A DNA stretch of 64,000 nucleotides from Calliopum simillimum (lineage: Eukaryota > Arthropoda > Insecta > Diptera > Lauxaniidae), in assembly GCA_951812925.1 (NCBI GenBank), contig OX638369.1, positions 54,634,373 through 54,698,372 on the forward strand. The letters are read 5' to 3'. Made by a program: the position numbers and the translations under genes. Positions 61,601 through 64,000 of the stretch are shown here, piece after piece; the stretch's first letter is position 1, and each line of letters opens with the position of its first letter. A model generated the notes under the pieces. It saw nothing but the letters and a program-made list of their open reading frames with translations, ran no database searches and was not told the origin of the DNA.

Positions 61601-64000
61601 GGCCAGGCCAAAGGTAACACCCTAACTACGTAGTTTATTTTTTGAATACTTTTTGACTTTTCAAATATTTTTCAATAACATTTTTTGATCTTGCAAAAGT
61701 TTTCGAACTTTGCCGAGCTTTTCAACATTTTTTTGACACTTGTAATATTTTGTTCTTGCGGTTTTCTGAATTCTGCAATATTTTTTATTGTCTACATTTC
61801 TTGATTTATACAATTTTTTATTAACATTTCTCAACTGAAGAAACATCCCTACTGATTAAAATTTTTTCCTTACCACACGTTATCGTGTTCTTGAACATTT
61901 TTCACTTTTTCAAAATTTTTCGAAACTTTTCATTGATTTTTGAATTCACGCACATTTTTAGAATTTCTTCGATAATTTCGATTTCCACATTTTTATTTTC
62001 GACTCTTTCAACAATATTTGTATTTTGATTTTTGCAAAATTTAAAAATTTTTTCTTCATTTTCCAAAATTTTCGACATTTTTCTTTCCACCCGCCTAGCA
62101 TTTTCTTTCCATGTTTCTGCAAAACTTTGATTTTTCTAAATTTCTCGAACTTCGTCTGCTGCTTTTTGAATTCGCCTACACTTTTAGAAATTCTACAATA
62201 TTTTCGACTTTGACAATTTTTCATTTTGTGGTTTTCTTTTTTTAGATTTTTTGAAAATTATTTTCTAAATTTTCCAAATATCCCTATAATTCGGCAGCAC
62301 TAGTCCTGATCTAGCGATTTCGCTAGCTACCGGTAGCCGGTACTAGTCCCCTGCCTATCTACCTACAATGTGTTTGACTGTAGAATTTAACACAGAGATG
62401 TCATTGAAAGGGACTGAGAGGCGATACTGTGTACTACCTTTCGCTAGCTATATCGCCGGCCATATCGCTTGTGAGAAAGAGCGCTTTCTTACTGAAAAAA
62501 AAAAAAAAAAAAAACAAAAACAAAACTACCCATACTGAGATTCGAACAAAGGGTACAAAGTTTTTTACCTAAATTACGAAGTCTTTAGCTCACTCGTCTA
62601 TAAAGCTTATTGACGTAGTTGTGTGAAATTCAAATATTTGAAAATTTTTTTGTTTTTTTTTTTAATTTTGTTCTCTTTTTTTTTTTTGCTTTTTTGATAA
62701 ATAATATTACTCAAAAAAGGAAATATTACGTGTGTCGCTTGCTACTTCGCTAACAATATTGGGCCAATTGTCTCCTTGAGAACATCTGAGTGCATAACCT
62801 TTCGCTAGTGAAGTGACTGAACTTCAGTGGTCCGTGAATTCACTAGTGTGTATGGGGCGCTCGCCACCAGTATAACTACAGGCATTCTTTAACATTTTTG
62901 AGTTTTGGAACATTTTTATTTCCATTAAACTGGCATTTTTTCTTAAAAAAGGTTTTTCCATGTTTCTGAAAATTTTCGACTTTTTCTAAATGTTTATTTT
63001 TTTGTACTACCATCCTTGTTTTTCCAAAGTTCTTCGATATTTTCGATTTATACATTTTTCATTTCTAACTCTTCCCAGCAGTTCTCAAGGAGACAATTGG
63101 CACAATATCACTAGCGAAGTAGTAGATTGTAGAGAGAGTAGTACTATACCCCTTAAGACCAGTGAATTCGCCAGTTCAGAACTAGTCGAAGGCGCTACAG
63201 GGTTTCGAGAATTTTAATTTTTTTCACAGTATTTGTTGACTTTTTCTGGATCTCTCAAATTTTCCAGACTAACATTTTTCATTTATAAAGGTTTTTCCAT
63301 ACTTTTCGATAATTTTGAAAGTATTCGACTAATTTGAATTTTTGAGTTCATCTGCACTTTACGAAATTCTTCAACATTTACGTTTTAAATATTCGGCATT
63401 TGCGGACATTTCCGGCGCTCTTAACATTTTTCGATTTTTTCATATTTTCCTAATTTTTTTCAACATAACTTTCGACTTCATTTTCATTGATTTTCCCGAA
63501 AAAAAGGTTTAGCACCGTTTCTATAGTAAACTTTTAGGCTATAAGTCTGCCGACCAACATTTTTCTGTTTAAGGAACAGTTAGTGAGTCTTTTTTTTGCA
63601 AAAAACAGACTTTAGACTGCCAAAACAAAGGTTTTGTGCAAAAATAGAGCTGTTTAACTTTAAAAGTTCGATAATACAACATTGAAATTTAATAAATTCC
63701 TCTAAAATACAGTGCCTGCTAAATTTATACTGGAATAAAACCGCATAGCCTTCGATATCTTTAATTGCACAACAATAGCAATTCATTTCAAACATCACTA
63801 TGGCAATTTTTTTCTTAACTGAATATCCAATATTTTGTGTCTTTCCACCCAAACTATACATCATTGTGCCGCCCCTTATCTATGCAAATGACTGACTAAC
63901 TACCGCCAAACTGACGACGCTGCTGCTGTTGATTGAAGAGCGTGGAAATTGCCGACACCCTGTATGATGTGCCATGGTATAAATGTGATGTGGAAACAAG
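52273..64000 (+). CDS. Or22c: Insect odorant receptor, probable Or22c orthologue (3' end outside window)
   Basis: Exons 52273-52603, 54184-54370, 57672-57862, 58024-58208, 60498-60599 and 63939-64000+ join in phase to 352 codons; about 50-60 residues, including the last membrane helix, lie beyond the window. Hydrophobic segments near residues 37-60, 65-93, 127-152, 185-225, 267-292 and 299-325 fit the insect OR pattern. The family signature appears in TQLFLYCIGGNYVSESS and SVEIADTLYDVPWYKCDVET. Such receptors pair with Orco as odour-gated cation channels in sensory-neuron dendrites. Start: ATG 52273 (MLDFLSARQP) is the first ATG in this frame; the open frame extends upstream to 52117 without one. 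The symbol rests on my recollection that Or22c lies near Su(dx) in Drosophila, not on an alignment. All splice borders are GT..AG and nothing is broken. Confidence 0.9.
52932..53629. repeat. Foldback element in odorant-receptor intron 1
   Basis: Inverted arms centred near 53285. Left TGTCTGCATCATTTTTT...CTTCCGAGAAAAACCATTG and right CAATGGTTTTCCTCGGAAG (as reverse complement) ...ATATGCAGATA, with AACATGTTTTT on both sides. The inner parts share ACACGTATT and its reverse complement. It is T/A-rich and non-coding. Confidence 0.65.
53884..53922. repeat. Perfect 16-bp hairpin
   Basis: AAACCAAGACCAAGAC at 53884-53899 and its exact reverse complement at 53907-53922, with a 7-nt loop TGATATG. It lies in odorant-receptor intron 1 about 260 nt before exon 2. 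It may be a chance extension of a (CCAAGA)n repeat. Confidence 0.7.
54184..54370 (+). CDS. Or22c: Odorant receptor exon 2
   Basis: The acceptor is ACAATACAG; the split codon gives Asp111. It reads DAACPTKRRIIERLAAESNV, then the third hydrophobic segment LSFILLASGSVTNTFFNL and TPIIRMTLRKWQG. The donor is GT|GTAAGT at 54371. The pyrimidine tract is weak but the phase fits both neighbours. Confidence 0.85.
54816..55330 (-). pseudogene. mariner transposase fragment in odorant-receptor intron 2
   Basis: On the minus strand, N-terminal pieces AEMKHCFLIGKNSAETKTWL (about 55325-55265) and broken LEKST...FKCGYTSPAKRS text (about 55245-55180) precede the catalytic-region segment 55067-54816: LFQDNAPCDMPTKTMNKM, LLPHPSYSTDISSS, YLFADLIKLLTGFGSNKEVI. 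DNAP and STD supply the second and third acidic residues. The middle of the protein, including the first Asp, is missing. It lies antisense to the host gene. Confidence 0.75.
55758..57027 (+). mobile_element. Complete-ended Tc1/mariner element (DD37E-like) in odorant-receptor intron 2
   Basis: Terminal inverted repeats of 32 nt (start AGGACTGCAATCGATAAAAT, one mismatch) at 55758-55789 and 56996-57027, each flanked by TA. The 1270-bp interior holds one transposase frame. Confidence 0.9.
55914..56764 (+). pseudogene. Tc1/mariner transposase, one frame with internal stops
   Basis: From ATG 55914 a single frame runs through MANELEVRKSIIKIFQD, an N-terminal helix-turn-helix region, ECLIMDKETYVLANFSQL (first Asp), LIWQAICSCDK, PGTINSEFYIKQCLEKRLK, FFWPDLAFYHYSEMALERY (second Asp) and NCPELRPIERY (Glu). 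There are 37 residues between the second Asp and the Glu, suggesting the DD37E group. Stops interrupt the frame at five places (near 56036, 56069, 56395, 56727, 56766), but no frameshift does over about 280 codons. The element is therefore dead but fairly young. It is in sense with the host intron. Confidence 0.88.
57672..57862 (+). CDS. Or22c: Odorant receptor exon 3
   Basis: The acceptor is TTTTCTTCTCTAG. It encodes NYPFYPLTYCILTLSGAM, TVFTFSAVDGFFVCICFYT and CGLFRMLQHDIRQVFAEL, the fourth hydrophobic segment and following intracellular loop typical of ORs. The donor is TTAA|GTGAGT at 57863. Reading through the donor gives SEFFCF... which is intronic. Confidence 0.9.
58024..58208 (+). CDS. 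Or22c: Odorant receptor exon 4
   Basis: A 161-nt intron precedes it. It reads SDAKPTSEQNLKFRRNLAII, VERHNAINDLCTKF (the conserved RHxxI element of the loop), then FSLIILWHFLSAAFVLCMSL. The donor is CTG|GTAAGG at 58209. Confidence 0.92.
58503..60158. mobile_element. Foldback element with CACAGTGG ends and 5-bp target duplication, odorant-receptor intron 4
   Basis: The left end CACAGTGGTCTATAAGAG and right end ...TAGGCCACTGTG are inverted, continuing inward through GCTAGTCGGTCATAAC / GTAATGACCAGCGAC. CGCCA stands immediately before (58498-58502) and after (60159-60163). The interior has two tandem arrays: three or four units with ATGAGCGTGNTCGGGTCAAG...CACCTCCCATA...AATGCCATAACTT (about 59165-59650), and three units with TAGCTACAATTTTGTCGTGA...CCATTTTGGATCCGCCATTT (about 59690-60045). 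No protein is recognisable. Confidence 0.8.
60498..60599 (+). CDS. Or22c: Odorant receptor exon 5
   Basis: 34 codons after the acceptor TTATTGACAG: NYASIAVLIYIFYSIAAST then QLFLYCIGGNYVSES, the sixth hydrophobic segment. The donor is AGC|GTAAGT at 60600. Confidence 0.92.
61240..61630. repeat. Copy of the 2178-2690 dispersed repeat
   Basis: Contains TAAATGCAAGCTCTGGTC, GACAAGAGAGCGTAACACC, GTAGTGCATGCGCTAGTTGA and TTTTTGGCCAGGCCAAAGG, in the same order as in 2178-2690. It interrupts the degenerate intron repeat, so it inserted later. Confidence 0.6.
62280..63205. repeat. Inverted repeat segments with GCGAAGTAG motif
   Basis: TTCTCAAGGAGACAATTGGC at 63074-63093 has its reverse complement at about 62765-62784. 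Both are followed on their strand by CAATAT and TAGCGAAGTAG. Outside them ACTAGTGAATTC (reverse strand, about 62840) and CAGTGAATTCGCC (about 63160) may continue the relationship. Near 62310-62345 CTAGCTACCGGTAGC is a small palindrome. Confidence 0.5.
62530..62610 (-). other. tRNA-like promoter pair, possible SINE fragment
   Basis: On the minus strand GAGTGAGCTAAAGAC (62595-62581) resembles a pol III A box and TGTTCGAATCTC (62549-62538) is a good B box match (GWTCRANNC), about 33 nt apart. A poly-T run (62515-62495 read on the minus strand) follows within 40 nt. It does not fold into an obvious intact tRNA by eye, so a tRNA-derived SINE or tRNA relic is the more likely reading. Confidence 0.35.
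63939..64000 (+). CDS. Or22c: Odorant receptor exon 6, cut by the window end
   Basis: The acceptor is TTGATTGAAG at 63929-63938 (weak pyrimidines, helped by the upstream GCTGCTGCTGTTG). Phase 0 gives SVEIADTLYDVPWYKCDVET, the strongly conserved OR motif before the last helix. It continues past 64000. Confidence 0.85.

Larger units (their letters stand above)
60860..63500. repeat. Degenerate strand-biased repeat in odorant-receptor intron 5
   Basis: Over roughly 2 kb, interrupted by other pieces, variants of TTTTGCAACATTTTTCGACTT recur on the + strand (for example 61040-61200, 61640-61800, 61890-62270, 62885-63080, 63220-63480). The period is loose, about 25-40 nt. The minus strand gives Lys-rich open frames (61958-62224), which are artefacts. 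It is most likely an old minisatellite. Confidence 0.5.

Noticed and set aside
61958..62224. Lys-rich minus-strand frame
   Set aside because: A by-product of the degenerate TTTTCGAC-type repeat in intron 5.

Overview
The window looks like nuclear DNA of a higher fly (Diptera, Cyclorrhapha). The evidence is the AT-rich background, long repeat-filled introns with GT..AG borders, the two recognisable host genes, and many decayed mariner/Tc1 and LINE copies typical of dipteran genomes. A tephritid-like fly is my guess, but nothing here fixes the species. There is no sign of a bacterial, plasmid or viral genome, and I saw no CRISPR array, rRNA gene or intact tRNA gene.

Two host genes are supported, both on the + strand. 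(1) 4770-18226 is a seven-exon NEDD4-family E3 ubiquitin ligase (C2, four WW, HECT) that I recognise as Suppressor of deltex, Su(dx). The exons join in phase to 993 codons, and the catalytic Cys lies 32 residues before the stop. (2) 52273-64000 is the first six exons of an insect odorant receptor whose 3' end lies beyond the window. As I recall, Su(dx) and Or22c lie close together in Drosophila, so it is probably Or22c.

Layout: 1-4619 is intergenic sequence with dispersed repeats. 4620-18226 is Su(dx); its intron 1 holds a foldback element, a GGCGTTATTTCC-motif repeat block and a small MITE, intron 2 holds a palindromic MITE, and intron 6 holds an RNase H-bearing LINE split by two nested elements. 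18227-19300 is a 3'-UTR-like AT-rich tract with many AATAAA signals. 19301-52272 is about 33 kb of mostly transposon debris: foldback palindromes, tandem minisatellites, LINE pieces, and mariner and maT transposase remnants. From 52273 the odorant receptor begins, with a foldback in intron 1, a mariner remnant and a complete-ended Tc1/mariner copy in intron 2, a foldback with a 5-bp target duplication in intron 4, and a strand-biased degenerate repeat plus a tRNA-like piece in intron 5.

The most unusual theme is the density of large palindromic (foldback) elements, at least eight. The best is 26394-28469, a near-perfect 2.08 kb palindrome flanked by AGTA on both sides. Three of them share the same core arm sequence although their outer parts differ. 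None encodes a recognisable protein, so any mobility must depend on enzymes from elsewhere.
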